Shown here in pieces: positions 30,331-40,790 of a stretch of DNA of 64,000 nt. Below the pieces are notes generated by a model. It was not told the origin of the DNA and made no database searches. It was given only the letters and a program-made list of their open reading frames with translations. This stretch comes from Brachionus manjavacas (lineage: Eukaryota > Rotifera > Eurotatoria > Ploima > Brachionidae): the NCBI GenBank assembly GCA_019054805.1, contig JAHQIY010000041.1:1-64000 (forward strand). The letters are read 5' to 3'. Positions within the stretch are counted from its first letter, which is position 1; every line of letters starts with the position of its first letter. Position numbers and translations under genes: made by a program.

Positions 30331-31390
30331 AAAATTTTCCGTCGAATTAACCTCATTTTTTCCTGTCTTACCAGAATTTTCACAAGTTTTTCCGTCGATT
30401 AAACCACATTTTTCACCTTTTTTACCAGAATTCTTAATGATATTTCCGTCTGTTGTATAAGACTTTCTTTCCGTTAAACAAGATTTTCCGTTTCATCAGA
30501 TTTGCAATTTTCGACCTGATTTCTCGTCTTTTGACCAGATTTTCCGACAATTAGACCACATTTTTCACCTTTTTCACCAGAATTTTTACTGGTAATTCCG
30601 TCTGTTGTATAAAACTTTCTTTCCGTTAAACAAGATTTTCCGTTTCTTCAGATTTGCAATTTTCGACCTGATTTCTCGTCTTTTGACCAGTTTTTCCGAC
30701 AATTAGACCACATTTTTCAACTTTTTCACCAGAATTCTATCTGGTTTTTCCGTCTGTTGTATAGGACTTTCTTTCTGTTATACAAGATTTTCCATCTTTT
30801 ATCAAAATTTGTATTATTTAACCATTGTCAGGTAATAATACTACATTTTTCGTCAATTTTACAGATTTTTCGTCATTAAACAAAATTATCCGTCCATTAA
30901 ACCACATTTTTCACTTATTTAATCAGAATTTTTACTGGTATTTCCGTCTGTTGTACAACATTTTCTTTCTGTTTTCACCGAATTTCCGTCTTTTTGACAA
31001 TTATCAGTCAATTACAACACATTATTCGACTATTTAGTCAGAATTTATTTTTTGTGAAACCAGATTTTCCGTCTTTTTCACCAAATTTTTTTCTAGATTT
31101 TACGTCCGTATCATAAGATTTTCGGACAATTTGACCACATTTTTCACCTATTTCACCTGAATTTTTACTGGTATTTCCGTCTGTTGTACAACACTTTCTT
31201 TCTGTTTAACCAGATTTTCTGGAATTTTCTCCATATTTTTCGTTAATCTCATCAGAATTTTGACTTGTTATTTTGTCCGTTTTACCAATTTTACCGTCAT
31301 TTTTACAACTGTTTTCACAAAATTTGCGATTTTTGACCTGATTTATCGTCTTTTGACCAGATTTTCAGTAAATTAGACCACTTTTTTAGA
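30331..31390. repeat. Diverged right edge of the satellite array
   Basis: From about 30331 the units keep recognisable blocks (GACCAGATTTTCCG, CACATTTTTCACC, TTCCGTCTGTTGTA) but carry many substitutions, lost segments and irregular lengths. A near-normal B unit stands at about 30950-31180. The last recognisable block is around 31330-31390 (GACCTGATTTATCGTC, GACCAGATTTTCAG). After this the sequence is unrelated AT-rich DNA. Progressive divergence toward an array boundary is the usual result of less frequent recombination at the edge. Confidence 0.85.
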
Positions 31391-32115
31391 CATAGACAAA
31401 CTTGGATTTAACTTTAATTTGAATTTACTTGATTTGGATTTAATTTAAATTTAACTGTAAATTTTACAGTTAAATTCTTATATCAGACATATTTCAAAAT
31501 TTTTCTAGAACACTGTAGTTTGATTATTTTAAATTTTTAAAAATTCTTGAACTACTTTCAAAAAACTATCTTTCTCAATTTTATGATCCTTGAAACAAAT
31601 AACTTGCCGGAGTTTCGGTATTTAAAAATTATTTTTTAAAATTACATTTAAGTTACAGTTATTTCCTAAATATTTAATTCCAACATACTTTGAAACTTTT
31701 TTATTTTGAGACTCAAACTCTTCAAAAAAACCCAATTTTCAAAAATTTTATTTTTGTCCATTAAATTATCTCTTTTGCTTCTATTATTTTGAATCATAAA
31801 TCCAAATTATAATAATTTATTAATATTTATAATGTTTAAGATTTTAAATTTTTTTTTCTAAAATATATTATTTTTGAAATGATTTTCACAAACATTTAAA
31901 CAAACCTCTAAGGAGTGTTCTACATGTGAAGGTCATTGCAAAAAAACAAAATTTAGAACAGCAAACAATTTAAAATTTCAAAAAAAAAATGGCTAAATCT
32001 TTAAAGCGTGAAAATAGTAGCTAAGCTAATATTGATGAAGTACAAGTAAATATCAGTTAAGAAAAAAATAAATATTAATAATATTTTCTTTTTTTTAATT
32101 AAAACATAAATATTT
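31391..32115. other. Unique AT-rich spacer between satellite and LTR
   Basis: I see no gene here. It has poly-A/T tracts and, at 31448-31476, a perfect palindrome. Near 32040-32065 there is a stretch of about 25 nt (TACAAGTAAATATCAGTTAA and flanking A run) that is repeated in inverted orientation at about 44107-44131, next to the LINE fragment. Confidence 0.6.
31448..31476. repeat. Perfect 14-bp-arm palindrome with 1-nt centre
   Basis: The left arm AATTTAACTGTAAA (31448-31461) is followed by one T and then the exact reverse complement (31463-31476). It lies about 60 bp beyond the last recognisable satellite block. It could extrude as a hairpin or simply be a product of the AT-rich context. 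Confidence 0.7.
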
Positions 32116-32460
32116 TGTTGGCGGAGCTGTAAGCTAAAGCTGACTCTACTGCCTGGTCATATTGGACCTTTCATACTAGTTTGAATTTGTAACTAGTCTT
32201 GTTGCTAGAATTAGATTTAAACTAAACTCGTAGTTACTAGGCTGTATCTGACTAATAATAATTGATTGGAACTTTGAGACAATTTAGAAAATAGAATGAT
32301 ATTCAAAGGATATATAAGAGAGAATATTTTGTAAAATTATATATCAAGTTTATATTTTTATTTTTATTAGCTCAAGTTTTGAGTTTAATAAAGTTTATAA
32401 AAACTAGTTTATTAATTCCAATGCCAAGGTCTATGTCCAGTCCTAAGTTAACCGCTAACA
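32116..32460 (+). mobile_element. Probable 5' LTR of Ty3/gypsy element 1
   Basis: The sequence starts TGTTGGCGG and ends CTAACA, so the termini are the canonical TGTT...AACA. It contains a TATA-like GGATATATAAGAGAG near 32308-32322 and an AATAAA at 32387-32392, in the order expected for U3-R-U5. Four bases after its end is a primer-binding-site-like sequence, and then gag. No second LTR was found in the window, so a target-site duplication cannot be checked. The call rests on structure, not on similarity to a known LTR. Confidence 0.65.
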
Positions 32461-33165
32461 AAAGTGGTGCCCAACGGGAGGAAGAGGAACAAGCTCAACG
32501 TGCTGCTAAAAGAAAAAACAAGTGTGCCAAGCCAAGAGGTCGTCCACCCAAGATCGCTCGACTTGAAAAGGAACCTGAGAAACAAGAGGACCCAACAGCC
32601 ACTCAAGACATTACATTAAGTCACCATTCTAAAATTCCATAGATAAGTCACGTCAGAACCCCACCTTCAATTTCTATTCGAGAATTCAATGGTAGCCCAA
32701 ATGAAGACTTGGAGCAATGGATTGCCGAATTTAAGATAAAGTTATATGGAGTTGCGGATGAACAATTCAAGATTGAAGCACTCAAAGCTTACACTAGTGG
32801 ACGAGCCCGTGAACTTCTGAACAGCTTTAATTCTGATTTATTCGTCAGCAATAGTTTTGAAAAACTATTGGACGAACTAAGGAAGTGTTTCCTACCGCAA
32901 ACGCCAACACATTATTTAAAGATTTTGGCGAATACTAGACGTTCACCAAATGAACCATTAGATCATTTTACTATTCGCGTAGGTGAACTTGTGCATAAAG
33001 CATTTCCGACCAATGACTCTAACATATTGGATCGAATGAAGATGGAATATTTTATAAATTGGTTAAGTGCTGATCTAGGGTCTCTTGTACGGAACCGTAC
33101 ACCTATCAATCTAAACAAAGCTTTGAAGTATGCAAACCAGTACGAAGGTGAGAAGATGGCTCGCA
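32421..33165 (+). pseudogene. Ty3/gypsy gag, 5' part (element 1), broken
   Basis: One frame runs from the LTR region through the PBS into a basic segment containing KPRGRPPK, an AT-hook-like core. It is interrupted by an in-frame TAG at 32640-32642, then continues in the same frame into a retrotransposon capsid-like domain: IREFNGSPNEDLEQWIAEF, the SGRARELLNSF helix, FLPQTPTHYLKILAN, and NLNKALKYANQYEGEKMAR. The next bases already belong to the inverted-repeat arm, so the nucleocapsid part is missing. The piece at 46687-47231 on the other strand overlaps its end and continues into that missing part. The single stop plus truncation mean this copy is not functional. The true start codon is uncertain, because the ATG at 32421 lies inside the LTR. 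Confidence 0.75.
32465..32481 (+). promoter_or_regulatory. Primer-binding-site-like sequence
   Basis: TGGTGCCCAACGGGAGG lies four bases after the putative LTR end. Many Ty3/gypsy and retroviral elements have TGGCGCCCAAC-type sites at this place, complementary to a tRNA 3' end. One base (T for C in TGGTGCC) departs from the common form. It is read through in the same frame as gag. Confidence 0.5.
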
Positions 33166-35439
33166 TATTACCATTATGACACTTTTTTTAATTATCAAAG
33201 TAAGTGAAAATAGAACTTCGAATTAACGAATAAAAAATTTATTTTTCAGAAGAAAAAATAAAGCACAAAAATCAAATTTTTAGTGATATTATTACTGGAA
33301 ATATTTAAAAATTTGTACCAGGAGTTTTGAATTTTAAATTTCTTTGCAGATGTTAGTTATAAAAAATTTGGTAACAATTCTATGTGGACATTGATGTCTT
33401 CAGTTGCTGAATTGCCTCCTTTCTTGCGTTGGTTATTTGAAAACATAATTTTTCATTCTTCTTGGAGTGGATCAAGTCTCGATTTTAATTTATTGCTCAA
33501 AAAATATAAAAGTGAAATAGATGATATCATCTTAAATGGAATTCGATGGTGTGAAAAGAAAATAAATATGGCAAGTTTTTTTTTCTATTTAACAATTTTA
33601 GTGGAACATTTTGAATTCGAAATGCCCAACTCATATTGAACACCAAAAAAATACAAATTGATATTTAAAAAGCTAATATACTAAAATTTAGGAATATAAA
33701 ATCATTTTCTAATTAAAATCTCCAAGATAGGTTATTTTTATCACTTTGATTATTTCTAAAATAGAAAATTTTCAAACAAGTTTATTTAATATGCTTAAAT
33801 GAAATTTATTTCAAAATTTTAATTCTTAAAATAAATTTGTCATTTGATATTTTCTATCTTAAAGATACCACGAACTTTTTTATTCTTTCAAATTATACAG
33901 AAGTCCATTTTTAAAAATGTAAGATTTAACTTTTTGTTAAATCTAACTCTTTAGTTTTCGCAGGTTCGTTTTTTCTTCTTTATTTTAAAATCGATTTTTT
34001 TAAAAAAATTTCCTCAATTACTAAAAATTCCGGAAAAAAAAAATTAAATTTGCTTTTAGATTGTTATTTTGATTTTTTCTTTTTTTTTTTTTTAATTTTT
34101 GACGACTAGATTTTTAATTCTATTCACTTTTCTTTTTGGTTTCAAATTTTTTTTTATTTTTCAGTAGAATACTTTCCAATTTTAATTTTTTTATTTAGAT
34201 TGAAATTTTCATTATTATTTTATATATAATTCTAAATAAATATTGTAAAAATAGTAATTTTATTATAATTAAAGGAATTTCAATGAGAATTTTAATTATC
34301 TTTTAAAAGAAAAATTTGAATTTATTTCAGCAATATTTTATTGAGTTTTTTATTTTTATTAGAAAATCATTTTATATTTAATTATAATTTTTTGAAGCTA
34401 TTTCTCATTTCATTTTAAGTTGCTTGTTTGTCAAGGCTTTCGATTACCTATTTTAAAGTTGGCCTTGGCTTGATTCTGATAAATTCACTAATTTTATTTA
34501 AAACAATTTAAATAAATCGTAAAAAAATTAGGTTAAACATTCCTCGAAATATAAGGTTTTTAAAAGAATTTTTGTTTTAAATTCGAAGCCAAAGTTTTTA
34601 TTAAATCAACCAACTATTTTTAAAATTAATTGGTTGAAAAATCAAATAAATTGAAAAATTTTTTGGATATTATTCCAAAAATTTTATTTTAAATTTATAA
34701 ACTAAAATATTTTAGGCTCCTACCCTAGAAAAATGCTACTTTTAGAAAAGAGATTAATGGATTTTTCATTTTTGTGAATTTCTCTAAAATTTTCTTATAT
34801 TCTCTAAAATTTTATTTTTTAATTCCAGGCAATTTTGCATCACGAATCCTCCCTTAATTCAAAAATTTTCAACATCTGATCACATAATTATCATTTAAAA
34901 CTAAGAGGAAAAGCTTAGTAAAGTAAAATTTGAAAAAATTTAAAAATTTAACCTTTAAATTTGTCATCAAGAACCGAGCAGATTTATGAACCGAAAGTAT
35001 TTGTTTAAAAAATATCTATCTAAATAGATTACAATTTAATAGGAAAACAAATATGGAGTCAATGAACGAAATAAAACTGTGACGGATGATTTCAAATGTG
35101 TGTGTACTCCTGTCTTTCTTTTATGGAAATAAGTAAGTTTTTTCTTGCCATCTCATCAAGAATATTTATTTTGTTTTAAAATTTAATTGAGCAAATGAGA
35201 TTTTATATTTATTAAAATAATTTAGCTGACAACTTTTACAAAATTAAACGAAAAAAAATGTTGAAATTTGGAAATTTTAAAGCATAGATTTCAAAAGGAT
35301 TAATCAAAATTGTTGAAAACGGCTCGAAAATTGCAGGTTACTTTTTTAATTATCGAGAAGTAGATTTTGGAATTTTCAGTAAGGAATATAAAAACCGTAG
35401 GTTGATTTTTCTTACAATTTTGGTTTCGAAGTTTAAATA
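33166..35439 (+). repeat. Left arm of 2.27-kb inverted repeat
   Basis: From TATTACCATTATGACAC at 33166 to CGAAGTTTAAATA at 35439 the sequence is the reverse complement of 44415-46686. The arms differ by only 2 bp in length. The changes I saw are trivial (CACTTTTTTT against CACTATTTTT; T9 against T8 near 33580). The outer edge joins truncated gag directly. Apart from the exon at 33350-33570 and a weak exon-like stretch at 35043-35132 (VNERNKTVTDDFKCVCTP, then a stop just before GTAAGT), the arm is AT-rich and non-coding. No direct target duplication flanks the 33166-46686 unit. Confidence 0.9.
33350..33570 (+). pseudogene. Transposon protein exon in left arm
   Basis: After a clear acceptor (TTTCTTTGCAG) the frame reads DVSYKKFGNNSMWTLMSSV, then AELPPFLRWLFENIIF, and onward to GIRWCEKKINM before a GCAAGT that could be a GC-type donor. 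An aromatic-rich stretch followed by ELPPxLR and a downstream I/L-rich helix is the sort of segment found in large, poorly characterised DNA-transposon proteins. That comparison is from memory and weak. The identical exon occurs on the minus strand at 46282-46502. In this arm it points into the interior but is followed by no matching plus-strand coding exons, so it is an orphan copy. Confidence 0.5.
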
Positions 35440-35599
35440 TTTCTATTAAAAACCTTAAATTTCGAAGAATGTTTTCAATTGTATTTATTTATTTATTTAT
35501 TTTATTTTTGAAAATTATTTTAAATTATTCTTTTTCTCTTAAATCGATATTTTTAAAAAATTTCCTCAATTAGTTAAAATTATGAAAAAAAAATAAAAT
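35440..35599. other. Interior spacer next to left arm
   Basis: AT-rich with no gene. Positions 35528-35600 resemble 33985-34050 of the left arm (both contain AATCGAT, a T/A run, then AAATTTCCTCAATTA), a diverged direct repeat about 1.5 kb apart. This hints at an older duplication before the present arms formed. Confidence 0.5.
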
Positions 35600-36873
35600 T
35601 TAGAATACAATACAATTAAATTTTTCTTTATTTTTACTAAAAAAGAATTGTAAATATTTTTTTTTTTTTGAAATATAATTTTCATAAATCTTGTTTATAA
35701 AGGTTAGCATATATGCACTTGATTTTTCTTCTAATCCATAGTTTAATTCGATTGCCTCTTCTTTAAAACATCTTGATACTTTGTTATCGTTAAATTTATA
35801 CCATTTGTTATTAAAATTTGGATTGATATATATAACATAATGTCCTTGATCAATTTCTCCGATACGAACAATAATATCAAATAAATAGTAAAGCTTTAGT
35901 TCTCTATTATTAGTGTAATTTTTTAAATCCAATATTTCTGGATATTCAAATTTATTATTAATTTTTATACGCTTTTTTAATTTTTCATCATTTTTAAATC
36001 TCAGCAAACAAATGTTTAAAATTGGCGGAAGATTTTCGAAATCTAAATATTTACTGCAATCTTTTGGTCCATAATTTTGAATTGTTACTCTATTATCTCC
36101 TGACAAGTTTACTCTTTTTCTTAGTTCAAGCAAAGCTTCAAAAACTAATCTTAAACCATCTTTTTTTCACATCAAAAGCTAAATTTATCTCGATGAAATC
36201 TTCAAATATTGTAGAGGTAAATCCAATTTCTTCGCAAACTAAATTCGACTAATAAAAATTAGTAAAATTTATTATTTTTGATTGTTTAACTTACTATATA
36301 TCTTCCCTTGAAAAAGTCCATTATTGGATCGAAAAAATTGCATTCCTTGAATTTCTCAACAAACTTAAAAGACAAAAATGAATGGAATTTTATCTTTTAT
36401 TCTCTATTTTAGAAAATTAAAACTATCTTTCCCATTTTTTATGAATAAAAAAAATTTAAAAAATATTGTCTTTTTTACCTTTTTAAAACATTCATTAGCA
36501 TCCTGCTGATGTGCAAACCAATTTTTTTCATTACCAAAAGATTCGATTAGTTTTGTCGGATCAGCAGTTTGAATATTTTTCCTAAGTTGGATGAATATAG
36601 CTTTTAATTCTTTTAAAAATTGCGGAGAAGCGGCTTGGAATGAGAAATCTAAAATTTCAAGACGAATAACCGGAATAAAGAAAATAATTGTATAATACAA
36701 TTCATAAAGCAGTTAGAATTCAAGTTTTTTATGCCATAATATTTATTGATTTTTAAGATATCTGTAAAATCTATTTCAGAAACTTTAAGATTAATTGTAC
36801 TTATTCTCTTGCTTGTGATTTCTTTATCTAAATAACTGGCAGTTGGATAATCAACTTCCTCAAAAAACCCCAT
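35600..36873 (-). pseudogene. USP7-like ubiquitin-specific protease inside the palindromic element
   Basis: This is a peptidase C19 (USP) catalytic domain on the minus strand. Order: start MGFFEEVDYPT at 36873; Cys box YYGIKNLNSNCFMNCIIQ; PTKLIESFGNEK and HQQDANE; IFEDFIEIN; DGLRLVFEALLELRKRVNLS; GDNRVTI; FENLPPILNICLLRF; IKINNKFEYPEILDL; His box GHYVIYINPNFNNKWYKFND; KVSRCFKEEAIELNYG. The order and the last segments resemble USP7 (HAUSP) more than other USPs. Exons are about 36873-36479, 36363-36295 and 36248-35600, with GT-AG introns of 115 and 46 nt. There are two single-base frameshifts, one just after the Cys box (about 36680-36690) and one in an A7 run (about 36158-36166), so this copy is probably dead. 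The catalytic Cys, His and Asn/Asp are all present. Such enzymes remove ubiquitin; its role in a transposon is unknown. Confidence 0.82.
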
Positions 36874-36907
36874 ATTTTACATTCAATTATTTGTAAAATA
36901 TGGGGTT
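36866..36907. repeat. Perfect 16-bp inverted repeat over the USP start codon
   Basis: AACCCCATATTTTACA (36866-36881) and TGTAAAATATGGGGTT (36892-36907) are exact reverse complements separated by 10 bases. On the minus strand the second stem half contains the ATG that opens the USP-like ORF (36873-36871), so a transcript would fold the start codon into a stem. It could be a translational or transcription-factor site, or the scar of a small insertion. Confidence 0.8.
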
Positions 36908-37194
36908 AACGATAATGTTTTATTTTAGAAAAAAATTAGAAAATTTTCAATTTAAACATCTTTACAAATACAAGTAACTGTTAAGAAAAAAGGAAATACT
37001 TTTGATGAAAATTTTGCTTTCTAAGTTTTAAATTTAAGATAAGATTGAAGTAAGATTTAACTCCTACCAACATGTAACAGTGAAAATTATAAAAAAAAAA
37101 AATAATATCTGATTTTATGTCTTAATTTATTAATTTGATTTGATTAAATATGCGAAATGACTAGAATTATTTCCAAAATATTTAGTGATTTAAT

Positions 37195-40100
37195 CTAATT
37201 TTGTGCATCAACAAGCTGAAGTGAACGGATGTTTTTTTTTAGTTTGTTAGTTTTTCTTATTATATTTGGAAGCTTCGGTTCAATTACTGATTTTTCTATT
37301 AGCTGGCTATCTAATGGACAATGCATATTATTTGTAACTTTATCAACATATTCAACTAATTTTGAACAGCGCAAATCAGAAAGAATCACACTTCGTAGTT
37401 CATTTTGGTCATTATTAAAAAAAATTATAATAACTTGTTATATTTTTTACTTTCCTATAAAAGTGCCGAGTTTCAAGTGTTGCAGTATTAACAACATAGG
37501 CATAAGTAATGACTGGTGCTAATTTTTTTATTTTTTTTCTATAAATATTTGATATCAATTGATTTTTGTTGATTGCATCGATAATATCTTGTGAACAACT
37601 TAATTTTTTTACAAAAGATTCTTGATTTACAAAATTCGTAACAGCCGAAAAGTGCTGGTCACGACTATTTTTTCCATGCTTTTTAACAAAGAAATTCAAG
37701 CATACTTTTATATTCTCTTTTGAAAGCTCTTGAAATAAATAATCAATGAGCTCAGAACATCTAAAATGTGTTCCGGTATCAGCTCAAATTATGTATTTTA
37801 TCGCTCAATTTTTTTGAAAACATCTAAATTCCTTAAAAATCTAAAAAAATTAAAAAAATAAACAACAGGAAAACTACCTAAAGTTTTTGACCACTTCAGA
37901 TGCATTTTCAATATTTTGTAAACCAGAACTAAATCAATATTCATGCACTCAACAAAATTATTTATTTTGTAATAAACACCAAAACCAAATACTGTTCTTG
38001 AAAGTTGATTTCTGTATTCATTACTTAGCTGCCTTGGACTCAATCCTTTAAAAAAATTAAATTAAAATATTAGATAAGATTCTCTTTATCTTAAACAAAT
38101 TTTATACTTTTTTATGAATAATTAGAAATGAATTTAGAATTTTGTAAAATAATAATATATAAAAAAAGAAAAAAAAAATCAAAATCAACTAAATAAATAT
38201 TTTTAACTAAAAACCTTTAAATTACGTTGATTTGTTTTATTAAAACTTATAAATATGTAATTATTTCCTAGATACACTGAAGATTATGTTTTTTTTTTTA
38301 AAAAGATGAATTTGCAATAAAATATACAAATCGATCATAATTTTCTGTTTCCAATCCATTTCTATAAAAATGTAGTCTTCATCTAAATTCAAACGCATTG
38401 AGTGATAAGCTTCCCTTTGTCTTTTTGAAATTTCAAAATGAAGGTTGATGCTTTCAATTTTTGTAAACAAATTCATTAGTTCTGTGAGATCATTTCTTAA
38501 ATGATTCAAAAAATTTAAAAAATCAATTTTGATTGTTGGACTACCTTGATTTGTTAATTATAAGAAATTCCTTTATTAATAAAAAGTCTTCGACACCTTC
38601 ATACCCTTTTTCTAGCGCAAATTTGTATAATTTTTTTTTCAATTCCTTTTTTAAGTTTTATTTAAAAATGCAAATTGAAATTTAAATTTTCCAAAGAAAA
38701 AAATTACTTTATTCTTTTCGCAGTAATCACATAGATCTGAGATTCTATGTGGTTTTTAAACTTTTTATCAGCATATTTAACAAAAGAAGAATATGATATG
38801 CATTTGTTTGTTAAATTTTGATAAGCTTTTGTCATAGGTATACTCCTGTAAAATGTTGTTTCTTTTTTTTTTTAAAATCTATTTGCCGCTATTGTACTTA
38901 TACTTTTCATATGATTATCAATCTGTTCAATGAAAAGATTTGATAGATTTTTTCGCCCTCCTTTGTTTCAAAAATAAATGAAATTTATTTATATAAAATA
39001 TTTTTTTTACCTGGATTCCGAATGATTTGATTAAGACATTTCTGCCACATGTAAGATGTTGAAAAAAAGTTAAGAATTTCAGCTTCTTTTTTTTTTAAGC
39101 CTGAAATACGGAAAGGATCCAAAAATTTGTATTTTTCTTTTAATTTTGCCTCGTTATAAAAGCGTGAAAAATAAATAAGGACTGTTTTGTACTTTGACTG
39201 CAATAAGTTTTTTTCAAAACCATACAATACTTCGGAAAGCATTCCAGTAATATCATTTCCTAAATTAAAAAAAATCCTTCAATTAATAAAATAAAATTTC
39301 AAATGTCAGATATAATTATTAAAATCTCCAATATTTTTTTTTAAATTTTTCCTATCCAAGTAGAAATTCAATGTCCATTTATTATTAAAAAAAGCTTAAG
39401 TTTGCTGAATTAATTCGTTTAATTCAAGTTTTTTCATACTTTTTAATAAATGTTATTAAGTTTCACGAATTTCAGAAATGGTCTAAATAATTTCCTCAAT
39501 TTCATTAGGAAAATAAATCACATTCCTTTTTTTTTAAGATAAAAGCTGTCAAGGTTTTGTGAAGTTCAGTACAAAAGAACAGAATAAAGTGTAAAAAAAT
39601 TTAAATAACTTTTTTTCTAAAAGTTAAAATTAATTCTGTGAATGTAGAACGGTGCAGCATTCAAAATTGCATCAACTGTAAAAATGATGTGCAAAATCTT
39701 TGCAATTGCTTTAAGCTAGATTATTTGAAATTTAATTTCTGCTGAACTCTGCAAATTTAGCAGACCTTGATATTTTATGCAACTTTGAATGTTGCTCTAA
39801 GTTGCATTTACAGAATTACGTTTTAAAATTTTGATAAAAAATAATTTAATTTTTTTACATTTTTTTCTGTTCTTTTTTTTATTTTGTACTAAATTTCACA
39901 AAACCAGCTGTCAAAATATCATACTATCTTTATTTACAATGCCTTTCTGAAAAGTAAAAAATATTATTTTTTAATTTAAATTTGTTGATATTTAGGAATT
40001 TTCCGCATTTTTACATTAATTTACGCAAACTTTGTTTATTTAAAATTAGTAGAATAATAAATTTCAAATTTCAATAAAAAATTTTCTGTAATTTAGAATT

Positions 40101-40411
40101 ATTAAAAAAAAATAAAATAAAAGCAGCATTTTCTATTCCTAAATTTTTCTCAAAATTTCCTGTATAAATATGGAAAGATAAAATATTTAAATTCTTTAGA
40201 TTAAATTTTTTTTTAAATTCCAGTATAATAATTTTATATTTTCATAGACTAATTTTTAAATTTATAAGCAAGATAATAAAAAATTACCTGAAATTAAATG
40301 AAATAATCTTCTAAAAATTGGTTTCATTTTGTATTTCTGTAACGATGAGAGCTTTGACCATTTTGGAAAATTTGTTTCCTCGATTACCGACAATAATTTT
40401 TCTATATTCAT
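37195..40411 (-). pseudogene. Spliced DDE-like transposase gene, decayed
   Basis: Exons read on the minus strand: 40411-40288 (ATG, MNIEKLLSVIEETNFPKW), 39259-39011 (NDITGMLSEVLYGF), 38960-38708, 38645-38545, 38495 to about 38270, 38045-37878 and 37782-37195. Most are joined by GT-AG introns with matching phase, for example introns of 49 and 95 nt. Motifs: IEMDWKQKIMI (candidate first catalytic Asp), ADTGTHFRCSELIDYLFQEL (candidate second Asp), then NFFVKKHGKNSRDQHFS. There is a CxxC pair (LCDYCEKNK) in the third exon. The layout fits an RNase-H-fold transposase; the superfamily is not identified and the catalytic Glu is not assigned. Lesions: in-frame TAA near 38870, frameshift near 38740, and a T8 run frameshift near 37420. 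The junction between the fifth and sixth exons is unresolved. The gene lies between the zinc-finger gene and the USP gene, all on the same strand. Confidence 0.65.
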
Positions 40412-40790
40412 AATATTTTTATTTCTTAGCTTATTTTAGGCTTGTGTATAATCTTTTAAGTAAAAAATAATTTTTTTTATTCTCAAAATCTTAATTTTTA
40501 CAATAATAATTTTTTATTTTCATTTTTTTGAATTAATAAAAGGCTTCTGAGTGATTAAACCCAAATTTTATCTCATTAATGCATTTTTTATTCTTTTCAT
40601 TTTTATTTAAAATATTTTCCTTTAATTTTTTTTATTAGATAATTCTGGTATTTATTAAAAATTAACAAAAAGATTAAATAAATTTATACAAATAAATAAA
40701 TATAAAAAGCTAAATAAATAAATCAGTTAAATAAATATTAATTTTCTAAAGATCTTTGTAATGTCTTCATAAAGAAAATTCATTTTTTTT
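40412..40790. other. AT-rich spacer between zinc-finger gene and transposase gene
   Basis: I see no coding segment here, only A/T homopolymers. It would hold the transposase promoter and the 3' end of the upstream gene. No clear element can be named. Confidence 0.5.
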
